DNA from: Silene latifolia
Taxonomy: Eukaryota; Streptophyta; Magnoliopsida; Caryophyllales; Caryophyllaceae
Direction: 5' to 3'
Length of the DNA stretch: 64,000 bases
Assembly (NCBI RefSeq): GCF_048544455.1
Contig: NC_133526.1
Coordinates: forward strand, 2,930,001-2,994,000
Shown: piece by piece, positions 45,334-57,592 of the stretch
Layout of the letters: the number at the start of each line of letters is the position of its first letter
Numbering within the stretch: the first letter of the stretch is position 1
Translations under genes and position numbers: made by a program
Notes under the pieces: model-generated
The model's database searches: none
What the model saw: the letters and a program-made list of their open reading frames with translations, nothing else
What the model was told of the DNA's origin: nothing

Positions 45334-45645
45334 GGTGTCGTTTGGTTGCCTTTGTAAATCATGGGAATTGCAAAATCCCATGAATTACAAAAAATGGAGA
45401 GTGTTTGGTTGCCAATTTTTTGGCAAAATGTAGGCATTCAATATTCCTTGGAGTTTTGAATGCCTACATAATGGGGGAATTGAACTACTTATATCCCCCT
45501 AGGTAGTTGGCAACTCCTTGGAATTCAACTCCAACATTCGCAACCAAACGAATTTTCCGAATTCATGTGAATTTGTCTATACGAAAATAATTCACATGAA
45601 TTGGATTTTCCGGTGTTAGTTTAATTCCTGGATCAACCAAACGAG
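45334..45645. mobile_element. Tourist-like MITE
   Basis: TTA on both sides (45331-45333, 45646-45648). The left end GGTGTCGTTTGGTTG and right end CAACCAAACGAG are inverted repeats, though the right end is three bases shorter. AATTCCA and GAATTGAA words repeat in the 312-bp interior. Confidence 0.6.
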
Positions 45646-45794
45646 TTATACTATCACCTGGTGGTAATGAAGACAATTTTTTTGACATTTTTTAGACAAC
45701 TTATGATTTGGTACGTATTTAATCGGCCTTAAACTTAAGACGAATTTGTATTATAATATCTACTTTCTATAAAGAAATACCGGATAATTTTACC

Positions 45795-45950
45795 TGTACA
45801 CAAAGAATCCTATGTTGTGTCTTTTTTAACTTTTAAGTTGCATCTGTAATTTACTTATCACCAAAGAATCTTACGAGAGTGTTCATGATTAACTATTGCA
45901 ATATATGTACTAATGTTTGAACAGCACGTCTATGTATTTTCGGCAATTAG
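45795..45950. repeat. Dispersed repeat with an inverted partner at 62150-62240
   Basis: The stretch with ACACAAAGAATCCTATGTTG, CTTTTTTAACTTTTAAG and TAATGTTTGAACAGCACGTC has a reverse-complement match at 62150-62240. Family unknown. Confidence 0.65.
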
Positions 45951-46106
45951 ATGACATATGTGATTAGTGACTAGTAACGAAGACAGATTTAACGTCAATG
46001 GTGGGGTTAAAAAATTTAAACAAAGGCGGATGAGTAATGATATAAGATAACCTCGGAAATAGTTTGAAAGTTTTAACTAAATTTTCGAAATTTTCATCCG
46101 TCAACG

Positions 46107-49045
46107 GGGATGAGTGCCGTGCTAAACCTTAGTCCAACCCAACCGACCAAAACTATCACAACCTGGTTGGATAATAACATTCGCCGGCCCAACCCAAAGT
46201 ATGCTAAACTCGCTCTTAAGACCTCGCTACCCACCGACCTTCCCAACACTGTAAAACAAGCGCTCGTCCTTCCCCATTGGCGCAAAGCCATGCAGGATGA
46301 GTACGATGCTCTAACCCGCAATAATACATGGACCTTAGAGCATCCGCAAAGGTGGAAACGGACCTCCCCATTTACGCTCTCTCTCCTCATATGAGGCTCC
46401 TCCTTATTGCACTATGCTCCCCAACATTTGGGGTTCCTCTATTTTTGGAGGAGCTTCCCAAATGAAAAAAGTGGGCCAATATGTACTTTCTTGCACATGG
46501 CTGATTATAATTAGAAAAAAGTAGTACTTTGAACTTAGCTTAATTAGAAAAAAGTAGTTGTTTGTAGTTAGCTTAATTAGAAAAAAGTAGTCGTTGGAAG
46601 TTTCAAAATAGCCGTTTGCACTTAGCTTGGCTACATATGCAGTATACAAATACCAAACAATCATCCACTCTCTAAATTATCTTATTTCTTAAATTATTCA
46701 CATACCCTCTAAATTGCTATTCTTTTAATTATGAATCCAAATAACTCTAATTATTGGTGAATCGTCTAATGGGGGTAGGACGCAGTCATTTACCGTACAA
46801 CCGGGTCGATACAATAACTTAAGTTTGCAATCGTATATGCAGAGAAGGGCTACAGCGTGGGATAGAGATGTTCACAACACATTGCAGACAGACTTGGTTC
46901 AACACATATGGCAACATTGTAGGAGATCGTAAAACAATTGAAATAACGACTTACTTAATCAACATTGTGTTTGTAACTTCAAATCTATTTAGTGTGTTTG
47001 TTTTATCTTTCTCGTGTTTAAATTCAAGTTTAAAAAATTATCTTTCTTGTCTTATTTTCGGAATTAATCAACTTATTAACTCAATTACTTAAAAATAAAA
47101 AATACTTAACAATAATTAATTAACAATGTAATTTACTAATTAAAATTGTTAATTAAAATCTTAATAATCGATTTATTTAACAAATTCTAATCATCCATGT
47201 CCATTATTAAATATAAATATTTGTTGGGGAACCCCATTGTTGCATAGATGTAGTTATGAAATGGGGAGGGTAAATGGAAAAGTTAGTGGAAAATGAGGTG
47301 GACGAATAAGAAAAGGAAAGAGAAAATATGGGGAGCCTCACCTTTGCGGATGCTCTTAGTCCCACGCTCGACCGCTCAAAATATTGTTGGTTGTAAATGG
47401 GTATTTCGAAATAAATTCAATCCCGATGGAACTCTAAAACAACATAAGGCACGTCTCGTTGCAAAAGGTTTCCATCAACGACCCGGTATTGATTACACAG
47501 AAACCTTTAGTCCCGTAATTAAACCCACCACCGTTCGTCTAATTCTCTCCCTCGTTGTAACAAAAAATTGGCCTTTAAGGCAACTTGATGTTAACAATGC
47601 ATTTTTGCAAGGCAATCTTACAGACAATGTTTTTATGAGTCAACCACCCGGATTTATTAACCAAACCAATCCCGACTTTGTCTGCAAACTAAATAAAGCA
47701 ATCTATGGACTAAAACAAGCTCCTCGAGCTTGGTACACTGAACTTAAAACCTATCTCACCACTGTCGGTTTTAATCAATCCATCTCCGACCCATCGCTCT
47801 TTACTTTGCAAAAACCTACTCTCACCATCTACATGCTTATCTATGTCGATGACATTATAATTACAGGACCTAACTCATCGCACCTACAAACCTTTATCGC
47901 TAAACTTTCTACTCGATTTTCACTAAAAGACCTCGGACCTTTATCTTACTTTCTAGGCATCGAAGTAACTCCGAATGCACTAGGAATTCACCTAAGTCAA
48001 TCCAAATACATTCAAGACCTCCTTACAAAGTACAAAATGGCCGATGCCAAGCCAAATACAACACCCATGGCTACGTCACCACCACTCATCCGGGAAGATC
48101 AATACCCCATTCACGAGGAGTCCACCTATCGAGCCATCGTTGGGAGTCTCCAATACCTATCTCTCACCCGGCCCGACATTGCCTTCTCTGTCAATCGATT
48201 AGCCCAATTTCTTCATCATCCCACATCGACTCATTGGACGGCACTCAAACGCCTTCTAAGATACCTTCAAGGAACCCCAAACCATGGAATCCAACTATAC
48301 AAAGACACGCCTCTCTGCCTTCATGCATACTGTGATGCAGATTTTGGAGGTGACAAAGATACTTATCTATCCACCACCGGCTATATTACGTAACTTGGAC
48401 GTAACCCCATTGCTTGGTCCTCCAAGAAACAAAAAGGAATTGTTCTCTCTACGGAAGAAGCTGAGTTTCGTGCTATTGCCTCAGTCACCACAGAAACATT
48501 ATGGCTTCGCAATCTTCTATCTGAACTCAGCATCCATGCTATCAAACCTCCTGCCATATTTTGCGACAACATTTCAGCCACGCTCTACGCCAAGAATCCA
48601 GTATTTCACTCGCGGATGAAGCACATGGCCATCTCCTTTCACTATGTCAAGCAACAACTGCAGCTCGGTCAAATACGTATCTCTCACATCGCCAGCAAGG
48701 ACCAACTAGCAGACATCCTAACCAAGCCACTGCACAAACAACAATTTCATGAACTCCGTGACAAGCTTGGCCTTATCACAAGAACGTCCAACTTGAGGGA
48801 GCGTATTAACAATATTTCAGTCAATATTCCCACACAATAAAATCTTCACAATCAAATCACAATATTTGTCATATATTTGTATTAACAGCAACAATATATT
48901 GTATCCTACAATTAGGTTGATTGTATAAAGCTCCTTCCCTTATTTACTCATGCATAGCTCACTATAAATATGTAACATTCATTTGACAGTAAATACAATT
49001 CATATTCTTCTCAACCCTTATTGTCTTATACCGTGCTAGTGTGAC
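46107..49045 (+). mobile_element. Ty1/copia retrotransposon fossil, split by a DNA transposon
   Basis: Parts present are the lead-in to RT (46107-46337), RT with YVDDIIITG and [13 protein letters not shown] (47359-48390), RNase H (to about 48840, with DADFGGD, STEEAEFRAIA and SKDQLADILTKPL), a junction CTTGAGGGAGCG, and one LTR-like stretch (about 48803-49045) with TATAAATA. No upstream LTR, gag or integrase is recognised. It is broken, with about two to four breaks in addition to the inserted element. RNase H similarity places it in the copia group typical of dicots. Confidence 0.88.
46338..47355. mobile_element. PIF/Harbinger derivative inside the copia fossil
   Basis: A 1018-bp element has perfect 17-bp inverted ends (GAGCATCCGCAAAGGTG and CACCTTTGCGGATGCTC) and TTA duplications (46335-46337, 47356-47358). 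At 46848-46926 it still encodes ATAWDRDVHNTLQTDLVQHI and onward, which resembles the tail of a Harbinger transposase. It is thus a deletion derivative of an autonomous element. Three copies of AATTAGAAAAAAGTAGT lie near 46512-46590. Confidence 0.88.
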
Positions 49046-49126
49046 AGATATGATCATATTTTGCTAGACTTCAATTCTTGAGACGGTTTTATTATAAATT
49101 AATTGTAAGAATTCTGCTAAACAATA

Positions 49127-49430
49127 AGTCTCTCTTGTGACGGACATATCTGTGATAAGCTTGAGACTAGCTGTTCTTTTACTGCACAATCTGCAAGCTT
49201 CACATCTGATTTGCTGCTTAACAAATCCTTCCTGATGGTCGTTATTTGGTTGATATCCAAGTCTTGAAACTTGAAATGCTCTTACTTTCTCAGGTTTGAA
49301 TCTTGGTGTGAGGATCCTCTGTTTTACTTTTGTTGTTCCATATATGTGTGTCACTCCACTCACCTCTTGACACATCACCCCTTGGCACATCACACTTGCG
49401 ACGGATATTCCGTCACAAATGAGAATTTAT
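49127..49430. mobile_element. CTTGTGACGG-family MITE, copy B
   Basis: The left end AAGTCTCTCTTGTGACGGAC and right end CCGTCACAAATGAGAATTTA are inverted repeats of the family. I could not find a clean target duplication, so borders are approximate. Confidence 0.55.
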
Positions 49431-50514
49431 GTTAAGTAACAATAACAATATTTTGTCGAATTGGTAAAAAAACTAAATCAAGGACTTATTCGAATACCAA
49501 CAACAATTTAATACATAAACCCCTCTCAGACTTCCACAATTTCACATGTAGTCTCCCCACATGCTAAGAGTCGAAAATCAAACCCTTAACGACTTAATTA
49601 AAATGTGAAATAATTTTAAAACTCATATTAACAAATAAAAATGTATTACTACCAACTTTAAAGTTCAAAGTCCCAATCAAAGTCCTGAAAAAACAAAACT
49701 TTTTTTTTTTATTAAATTAAGCTCAATCAAAAGCCCAAAATCCTCAAAACGACACCGTTTAGAATCTCAAATAGTTGGCCAACATCAACATGTTTCCATG
49801 TCAATGTTGAACTTCCTTCTCCCCACAACTTCAAAAAATATCAGGTGACTTTTTTTCCCTTTTTTTTTTTCAATTAATTATATTTAGTATCATATGTCTA
49901 CATATATAAAGTTTTAATCTTTTGGGTTAATTTAATCTTTTGATTTTTCTTGCTTATTTTTAGTTAAATTTGGTAACTTGGGATCCCAATAATTTGTAAT
50001 TTTTGCAATACAATACACCAACTTGTGTTCGGGTTCGAGAGCAAAAGACTCGTTATTCTTTGGTTATGTATTTATACCGTATATGATGGGATAAAGTAAA
50101 ATGACTCGAGGTTAGACTGTTGTTCTTTTTATATAGTGGAGTAAAAGTCTTTTGATGCAATTCTCCAAACAATTTTTATTGGGGTTATCTTAAAACAGCC
50201 TCTTTGTATTGCTAACACGGGTTAAGTTCTGTGCATCCAGTCCCCCCTTGTGATTTTGGCTTAAAGTTAGTTTTGTGTATGACCGTTGTATAATACAGAT
50301 GAGGTTCATTGTATGTTGTATGACTGTCTTAACTGAGTTTTTGGAGGTTGGCCTTAAATTATCGTGTAAATAAGGGCGTGACAAAGTGAAGTGTCGATGT
50401 AACATAGCCCGAGCTTGTAATTTTTACACAATATACATATGGTTGAGAAAAGGCTGTTACATCTGTGTTTCAGGTTGATTGTGGGTGTATTGTTGCTGTT
50501 AAACTAGTGCTACC
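49431..50514. other. Upstream region of the EYA gene
   Basis: AT-rich with no other gene seen. ATATCAG|GTGAC near 49845 and TTTCAG near 50473 could be the donor and acceptor of a leader intron. Confidence 0.35.
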
Positions 50515-53272
50515 ATGACTGATCATGGAGGAGGTGAACCAGAGACGGAAAAAGTGGAGCGCATTTCTGAAAATGCTACTGATCGTAAAATGATTGTGTA
50601 CATTTGGGATATGGATGAGACACTCATATTGCTCAAATCTTTGTTGGATGGGACATATGCAGCTGCATACGGAGGTTTGAAGGATACACAACGGGCCTTT
50701 GATATTGGGAAGATGTGGGAGAAATTGATTCTTGATGTTTGTGATAATTACTTCTTCTATGAACAAGTACGTTACCTAGTTATCGCCATTAAATAATTGT
50801 TCTTTTTTATTCTGACTATGTTCAGTGCTCGATTTCTGTCTGAATTTTTACTGGCAGACTGACAGTTCATCTGCATACTTCTGAACTTTTGCTGGTAGAC
50901 TGACAGTGCATCTGCATACTTCTGTAAATCATCTACTATGTTCAGTGCTCGATTTCTGTCTGAACTTTTGCTGGTGTCCTTTTGTTTCTGCAGATTGAGA
51001 ATTACAACCAACCGGCTATTAAGGCCTTGGATCAATACGATGATGGGGCTGATCTATCAAATTATGATTTTGCGCAAGACAGCTTAAATCCTCCAGTGGA
51101 TGATCTCAACAAAAGAAAGCTTTCATATCGTCATCGGGTTATAGATAACAAGTACAAACAGGTTCGCGTTATGGGTTACATCAGTTACTTGACATTCATT
51201 GCTCTATACTCTTTAGCTTTCACTTCACTAATTTAATTACTAATCTATATATTCACTTAACCGCTGTCAACTCCCATAGGCGGTTTCAAGAATTAGTGGC
51301 AATGTGGCATTCTAGTTACATTTTGAGGCGTGCGTCCACCCAGGGACGGTTCTAAAGGATGATTCATGTCAGCCGACCCCAAATCATTTTGGGATTAAGG
51401 CTCTGATGTTGTTGTTGTGGCATTCTAGTTACGGCAATTCCATCTTTTCAACAGGCACTTAATGTACCAAATTTATGTTAATAGTCTTCAATATTTCAAT
51501 GTCCAATCGATATACTTTCTTGAATAAACAGTGTTGTCTATTGTAAAATTAGTCACTGGAACACATAAAACAATTATCAATAAGTCTTCCTTGTGACGGG
51601 TATATCCGTCACAAGCTTGCGACGGGTCAAGTTATATACATGGTTTTGTCTTATACCCATCACAAATGAGAATTTGTGAACAATTATAGACGATGTGCGT
51701 CAGTACATGGCTACATGTATTGTCCTATTATGTTAAAATTAATCAGAATTTTACTTTCACCCTTGACAATAATTTCCTTAGGTACTTCTAACTTCAGTGG
51801 ATGATTTTCTTCAATTTTAGGGTTTGCATTCTATACTTGACCAGAAGACAATTGATCACTGGAATGAACTGTACGAGATGACGGACACTTACACTGAAGG
51901 ATGGCTCTCTTCCGGTATGCAGTGTTCTGAGTTACACACTGTTGTGACCAACATAGAACAATCCATAATTGCGTAAGGAATTAGATATAACAGAAACTGA
52001 ATAAGTTGTAGAAAACGGTCTTCTGTTGCGTGTCATTTTGGAGGTGCATTCTGTCCAACAGTTATTCATTTTAAATGTCCTTTCTCCGGTTTTACCATCT
52101 TATATATCTTGTCGACATACACTCAATAAATGCCGAAGCACTATGATGTCAAATGTCCATTGTATTGTACTATGTCATTATCAGGTTTCAGTCTGAACTC
52201 CAGTTAGATTTTTTTGTACCATGTCATGGTTTTAGCAAAATCTATATTTGTGCGCGGTATTAAGTAAAGAAGTAGAACCTGATGAGGTGGTAGAGCTCTG
52301 TCTTTTGTTATGTGCAATTTCGAGTATGCTTTTTGGTCACATATAACAAAACATTATAGTGTGTCAAGGGTTCTTGCAAATGGTCGGTTGCGCATCCGCA
52401 CCTCAATGTTAACATTACCAAGAGGCTGCTTTACGGAAGACCTATTATGAAATTTTCGTTTTGGTCGGCATTTTTACATTTTGATTCCCATTCTCTAGCC
52501 CTGCCCTCTTGGAATTCTCCTGAACATGCATTTGATAATGCTGTAGCTGTCAAAAGTCCAAGTATAGTGTGTCGTAGTCCAACTCCTGTCTAAACAACTC
52601 CAGACAGTATATTATTAATCCTTGGGTCGTTTTTACCTGCAGCACGAACCTTGCTGCAACATTGTTCAGCTCAGAGTGAATCCCCAACTCATGCTCCTGC
52701 AGCTAATGATACGGAACTCCAATGCATTAGTATCTTGGTGACATCTGGATCATTGGTACCAAGCCTAGTCAAATGCTTACTTTTTCGATTGGACAGCTTG
52801 ATCACAAGTGAAAATGGTATGTTTGTTTCAAGGTTCTCTCTTTGAAGTTATGGTTCGGTAATGTTCCTCTCATTTTGAGTCGGACACTGATACCGTGCCT
52901 CTGGGATGTACGCATTTGGTCCTGCAGAATCCGACACTTTGGTTTCAGTTATTTACGTATTTGGTTGTATGCATTTCAGTGTACAGCGCATGGGATGTAG
53001 GGAAGCTTCAATGTTTTTCATGGATAAGCGAGCGTTTCAATGGGCCTAACGTACAGTACTGTGTGATTGGGGATGGCTGGGAAGAGTGTGAAGCTGCAGA
53101 AATCCTGAGATGGCCTTTTGTCAAAATCGAGCCCAAACCTGACGGTTTCCACAGGTTTCCGGGCCTCACTCGACAAACCATTGGTTACTATCTTTCTGTG
53201 GTGTATGGAAAGTCGGATGTCGAAAGCGATGACCAATTATCCACATCTACTCTGAACATTGGTTACACCTGA
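50515..53272 (+). CDS. EYA: EYA-type HAD phosphatase (eyes absent homolog)
   Basis: Five exons with GT-AG borders and fitting phases (50515-50766, 50994-51161, 51821-51914, 52643-52816, 52980-53272) encode 326 residues. This is a plant EYA homologue, a haloacid-dehalogenase-type protein tyrosine phosphatase. The catalytic loop is IWDMDETLILLKSLLDGTYA (DxDxT, near residue 32). Further family landmarks are WEKLILDVCDNYFFYEQ, DDLNKRKLSYRHR, ILVTSGSLVPSLVKCLLFRL (motif II Thr/Ser region) and VIGDGWEECEAAEILRWPFV (acidic motif IV). Plants have only this EYA domain without the animal transactivation part, and the length agrees. The start ATG is the first in frame and matches the expected acidic N-terminus. 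It looks complete and functional. Introns carry a SINE and a MITE. Confidence 0.96.
50815..50973. repeat. Local duplications in EYA intron 1
   Basis: TGTTCAGTGCTCGATTTCTG occurs at about 50819 and 50939. GACTGACAGT.CATCTGCATA occurs at about 50859 and 50899. The intron grew by small tandem duplications. Confidence 0.85.
51320..51415 (+). mobile_element. 5'-truncated Au-like SINE in EYA intron 2
   Basis: A perfect 17-bp duplication TGTGGCATTCTAGTTAC (51303-51319, 51416-51432) flanks a 96-bp insert. Its 3' part, AGCCGACCCCAAATCATTTT, GGGATTAAGGCTCTG and a TTG-repeat tail, resembles the Au SINE family of angiosperms. Confidence 0.85.
51578..51678. mobile_element. CTTGTGACGG-family MITE, copy D (shortest)
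   Basis: A 101-bp element with the perfect 9-bp duplication AACAATTAT (51569-51577, 51679-51687). The ends CAATAAGTCTTCCTTGTGAC and the complement of CACAAATTCTCATTTGTGAT form 23-bp imperfect inverted repeats. It lies in EYA intron 2. Confidence 0.85.
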
Positions 53273-54709
53273 TTTTGTTTATTCATCATCATCATGTCAA
53301 CATGTTTTCAAATTGCAACATTACACAGTTCTACAATAAGCAATGTTTTTTTTTTTTTTTTTTTTTTTTTTTTGTAAAATCCTGGAGGAGTTACGTTATT
53401 ACAAATTCTCATTGAAGACGGATACTATTCGTCACAAGCTGAAACGAATAGTGCCCCTTTCACAATAAATAACATGATAAAAAGAGATGTGCAGAAGGGA
53501 AATAACATAAAAGAGAGGAGAAATTACAAGAGTTCGGATCCGGAAAGTGAAGAGCAACGTTGAATAGAATAAGAAACAGGGGAAAAAAGTTGTATATTGA
53601 AGTGTGTAAAAGATTTCATAACCTAATGACGTCCTTCCTATTTATAGGAAAGATAATTATTTGACCTAAGATAATTAACAAGATACGAAAATCTTTTGTC
53701 TAATAACTAGTTACTCGATCGAGCATATTAGAACCAAGTACTCAATCGAGGACCTCCCATTTAGCACCTCTCGATCGAACAGATTGAGTATTTGATCGAG
53801 GTCTTCTCACATGTAATCCTCTCGATCGAATGGAGTAAATCAGCAAGTCTCCGATCGAGCATCTACCACTTATCCGGCTCATTGCTTCGTTGATTTTAGC
53901 TTCCGAGACCACTTCACGCTTCCCGAGATAGCAGCATTTCCGCTCCAATTCTGCTCATCTCCTAAATGCAAGCTAAAAGGACCGTAAAAGGCTCAATTCC
54001 GCTACTTTCAGGTCCATTCCTGCAATTAAAGCCAAACGAACCAAAGTAGAATATTCGGGGCATTTCTAGCATGAAACTACGAGAACCGCATAGAAATACC
54101 TGCTTAAGAGATTTAAAAAGACTATATAAAATGCAATTATCATATATATATATAGGGCCTAAACCCAAATAGGGTTTAAGTTGCTTGCGCGGCAAGTAAA
54201 GCTAAATCCCGGTCTTGCTGGGCTTCTTCTTGCTGACGGCCCATGATTCGCTGTCTAGAGCCCTATTATCCCTATTCTCCCTGAGATCTTCCTGATTGCT
54301 TTCAGTTAACGGGCTCCTCAAGGCCATTAGTTTACTCGGCCCAATCCGTTATGCAAGTCTTGATGGACATATCTCCTTGCTGGCCCAATACGCAAAATTT
54401 GGCCCAAACAATGTACATATTAATTGATAACGAATAATAAATAATTTAAATCACAAATAATTCAGCTCAAATTTTTACTACAATAATAAATTACGATAAA
54501 TTACACATTGATAAAAATCCAGTTCATATTTTTACTACAATAATAAATTACAATAACAATAATAATAAAGTACAAGAAATTAAACCATTGATAACAATCA
54601 ATGGATCTAGTCAAAGTGTTGAATATCCATCGCGTGCAATGTTGCACGAGAGTAAAAATAGTTGCCTTTCTATCACATACGCTCGTAACGTTGTAATTGT
54701 GTACACATA
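53273..54709. other. LTR-like debris downstream of EYA, no gene
   Basis: Contains a T tract (about 53346-53373) and a piece of the CTTGTGACGG MITE family (about 53398-53470). From about 53520 to 54410 the sequence looks like an LTR fragment read on the minus strand: CTATAAATAGG near 53640 and several CTCGATCGAG-type words (53700-53860). A decayed Helitron-like 3' end (CGTGCAATGTTGCACG hairpin, then AAAAATAG) lies at about 54613-54651. No intact element is claimed. Confidence 0.4.
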
Positions 54710-55156
54710 TCTACATAGTATAAAAGCCAAGTTCTTTCTTGACTTTTGATTGGCTGGTGAGTTTTTACATGCAGGCCCCGCCATGTCTCCTATACTATTT
54801 AATTACCTTCTCTCCTCATGCAAATTCCTTTTATTTCTATCTTTTATTCCTATTTTAATTGTTTATGTTAAAACATAAGTTAAAATATCATAATTTACAT
54901 AAATGTTGTAATTAAGAATTTTATATACTTCAACGGGTTTAACATGTCAAATACTTTTAATATAATTCCAATATTATCTGATATATTATCTGATATTTAA
55001 ATCTAATATTTATCAAATATTCGAATCTCCAAATATGGACTATTTATATTGTCACGGTATTGAACACTTAATCACGCTCAATTATATATATTCATGTATC
55101 TAATAATAGCGTCTGCTATTACGACCCGTGCATTTTTTGCACGGGAATAAAACTAG
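54710..55156 (+). mobile_element. Non-autonomous Helitron
   Basis: The 5' end is A|TCTACATAGTATAAAAGCC. The 3' end has an 8-bp stem CCCGTGCA...TGCACGGG, then AATAAAACTAG|T. It is 447 bp and non-coding. Ends obey the 5' TC, 3' CTRR and A/T target rule without target duplication. Confidence 0.85.
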
Positions 55157-55469
55157 TTTGTATTATCTGTAAGGTGAAATTTTAAATAGTCACCATACTT
55201 GAAGTTTCTGTATCGAGCAACATTTGTTTCTAAAATTTTTCTCGCAGGTCCCACCATGCAATCAGGAGCCGGTTGTGACAAATACGAGATGACAGTTCTA
55301 GCCCTTTCGGAATTGACGATCTCCCTATGTTTAGGGGCTTTGAATTTGCCGTTGCTTACAACCTATAATTCAAAAATGTATTCTTTTAACAAAGGAGCAA
55401 TATAGAGGTAGTGTAACTTAAAACAATAGTAAGGAGATTTGAATTTGTATTTGTATCATGCAATAGTAC
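55157..55469. other. Intergenic DNA, no gene seen
   Basis: AT-rich spacer between the Helitron and the next MITE. The short frame at 55199-55405 has no recognisable domain. Confidence 0.5.
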
Positions 55470-55923
55470 GGCCCTGTTCTTTTGGACTTAAAGTCACTTA
55501 ATTTAAGTTAACTTCAGATCCTATAAGTTCGATTCGATTCGATTGAATCCTATAAGTTCGATTCGAATCCTATAATTTCGATTCGATTCGATCCTATAAT
55601 TTCGATTCGATTCGATCCTATAAGTTCGATTCGAATCCTATAAGGTCGATTCGATTCGATTCGATCCTATAAGTTCGATTCGGATCCTATACGTCACTTA
55701 ATTTAAGTTCGATTCGAGATCCTATAAGTTCGATTCGATTCGATTCGAGATCCTATAAGTTAAGTTCGAATCCTATAAGTTCGATTAAGTTCGGATCCTA
55801 TAAGTTTAGTTAAGTTCGGACCTATAAGTTCGATTCGATCCTATAAGTTCGATTCGATTCGGTTCGATCTTATAAGTTCGATTCGATTCGAATCCTATAA
55901 GTTTCAGTCCAAAAGAACAGGCC
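55470..55923. mobile_element. Tourist-like MITE with a TTCGATTCGA minisatellite core
   Basis: The ends GGCCCTGTTCTTTTGGACT and AGTCCAAAAGAACAGGCC are inverted repeats shared with the element at 35787. The core (about 55515-55905) is a minisatellite built of CCTATAAGTTCGATTCGATT variants, about 15-20 copies of 17-30 bp. TTA follows the right end; the left flank TAC has drifted. Confidence 0.75.
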
Positions 55924-56576
55924 TTACCTCCTTTGTTGTGTAACTAACACTTTTCATTTTATAACATTATCAATATAAAGTTATGTGTGAGTATAATGAT
56001 AATGAAATTAATAACTCCGTAATACAAGGTTTTAATAAACTGGAGACCCAATTAGTTTTATTATAAATGGGTATATTCGTGTAAAGATCTAGACGGGTCA
56101 AATATTATATAAGAGAATAAGTTTTAAAAAAAAAAAGTAAATTATATAAGAGAGTAATAATCAATTAATCCTATAAATTATTAAAGATTTAAAATTGCAC
56201 CTGCAATATGTTACCGATGGTAACCAGCAATGTGTTCATACAGGGAGTCACTTGTTTCCACTCTCCCCCTACCCAAATCTGCGTACCAGGGACATCCCCT
56301 AGTAATGTTGTCATAAGAATTCCATCATCGCAGTGCTCAGGCATGCCCCATGTCTCTTTCGGTTTCGAGCAAGGTGGAAATTGGTTTACCAACACATAGG
56401 AATCCTTACGTAATCCTTTGTCAAAATATTTGGCATCATCGAGCTTAAGAGCTTCACTTATTAGTTTTACAAGTCTATCTTCAAGTGATGAAACCATTTC
56501 ACCGAATTTCCAAATATTAGTCCTGAAATCAATAACAAAAAACATTTAATGTATATTGACTAACCGAACATCCTCT

Positions 56577-56735
56577 ATGTCATGTGGGTTACAAGACACG
56601 GCCCACGCTCCGTCATGTGAAATATACGATATGGCCATGGTACCGCCATGTAAGTCACACGACAAGGCCCTGGCTCCGTCATGTAAGTCACCTGACAAGG
56701 CCCACCCAATGTCGTATATTTCACACGATAAAGCC
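56577..56735. repeat. 33-bp minisatellite, about five units
   Basis: Units such as CATGTAAGTCACACGACAAG followed by GCCC recur every about 33 bp. Because the unit is a multiple of three, both strands stay open with an 11-residue periodicity (for example CKSHDKALAPS, CKSPDKAHPMS on plus). It lies in an intron of the dioxygenase pseudogene; no evidence of translation. Confidence 0.75.
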
Positions 56736-57015
56736 ACTTTTATTGTTTTTTTTTAAACTATTTCGATTATACTACCAAATAACGCGCATATTTACGACAA
56801 AAATGCAACCCTATAGGCTCTACACAACAATAATCCAACACTAATGTAAAACACCGTCTCCGAAAGTCAATAACCATAAAACAATATTTATTTTTAGTTT
56901 AATTAATTTTCAAGTGCAAGGGCAAAAAAGGAATAAATGAAAAAGTAGGAGGCGTAACAAGTAAAACAGGGGACGTGAATCCTTTTTCCTTCATTTCCTC
57001 TCACCCTTATTTGGT

Positions 57016-57120
57016 ACACAAATTCTCATTATAGACGGACACTATCCGTCTATACGTATAGACGGATACCACTTCTCCTCACAAAATACCCATTTGCCAT
57101 AAAGTGGAAAGCACATGGGG
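57016..57120. mobile_element. CTTGTGACGG-family MITE piece, copy F
   Basis: CACAAATTCTCATTATAGAC, then two facing copies of ATCCGTCTATA/TATAGACGGAT (about 57045-57068). The family end is clear; the other end was not found. Confidence 0.5.
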
Positions 57121-57374
57121 GTGCCCCACCTTGTCCCCCTACCCATTTTATTAGAGGTCTTTACCCGTCTGTTCGCCCCACCCGTTTATACCAAGAACTA
57201 TTGTATTTGCTATTCAAACAAGAGTCTTTTTTCCCCCCCTCTAAATACTTCAATTCAAAAACATCCTAAATTTGTACTTGTAGAAGGAAAGACGTTTAAT
57301 TGGACCTATATATGGAAAACACAAACCTATTTAAATTTTTACATTGATACACATATCTAAATATTTTTTGTATA

Positions 57375-57592
57375 CTCCCTCCAATTTCTTATTTTCACCC
57401 CATTTCCCCTTTTTGGCAAATTATCTATTTTCACCCCATTTTTCTTCTTTTCTTATCTGGACTACCTTCTTCATTATTTAATCATTTTTTTCACCCCAAT
57501 TACATCTTTTTTATTAATTTTTCATTCTTTAATAATTTTTCTTAATATGCGTGTAAAAAGAAATGGGGTGGACAAAAAAAAAAGTGGAGGAG
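57375..57592. mobile_element. Stowaway-like MITE
   Basis: A 218-bp element between TA duplications. The ends CTCCCTCCAATTTC and, on the right, GTGGAGGAG are inverted. CACCCCATTT near the left faces AAATGGGGTG near the right. Confidence 0.75.
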
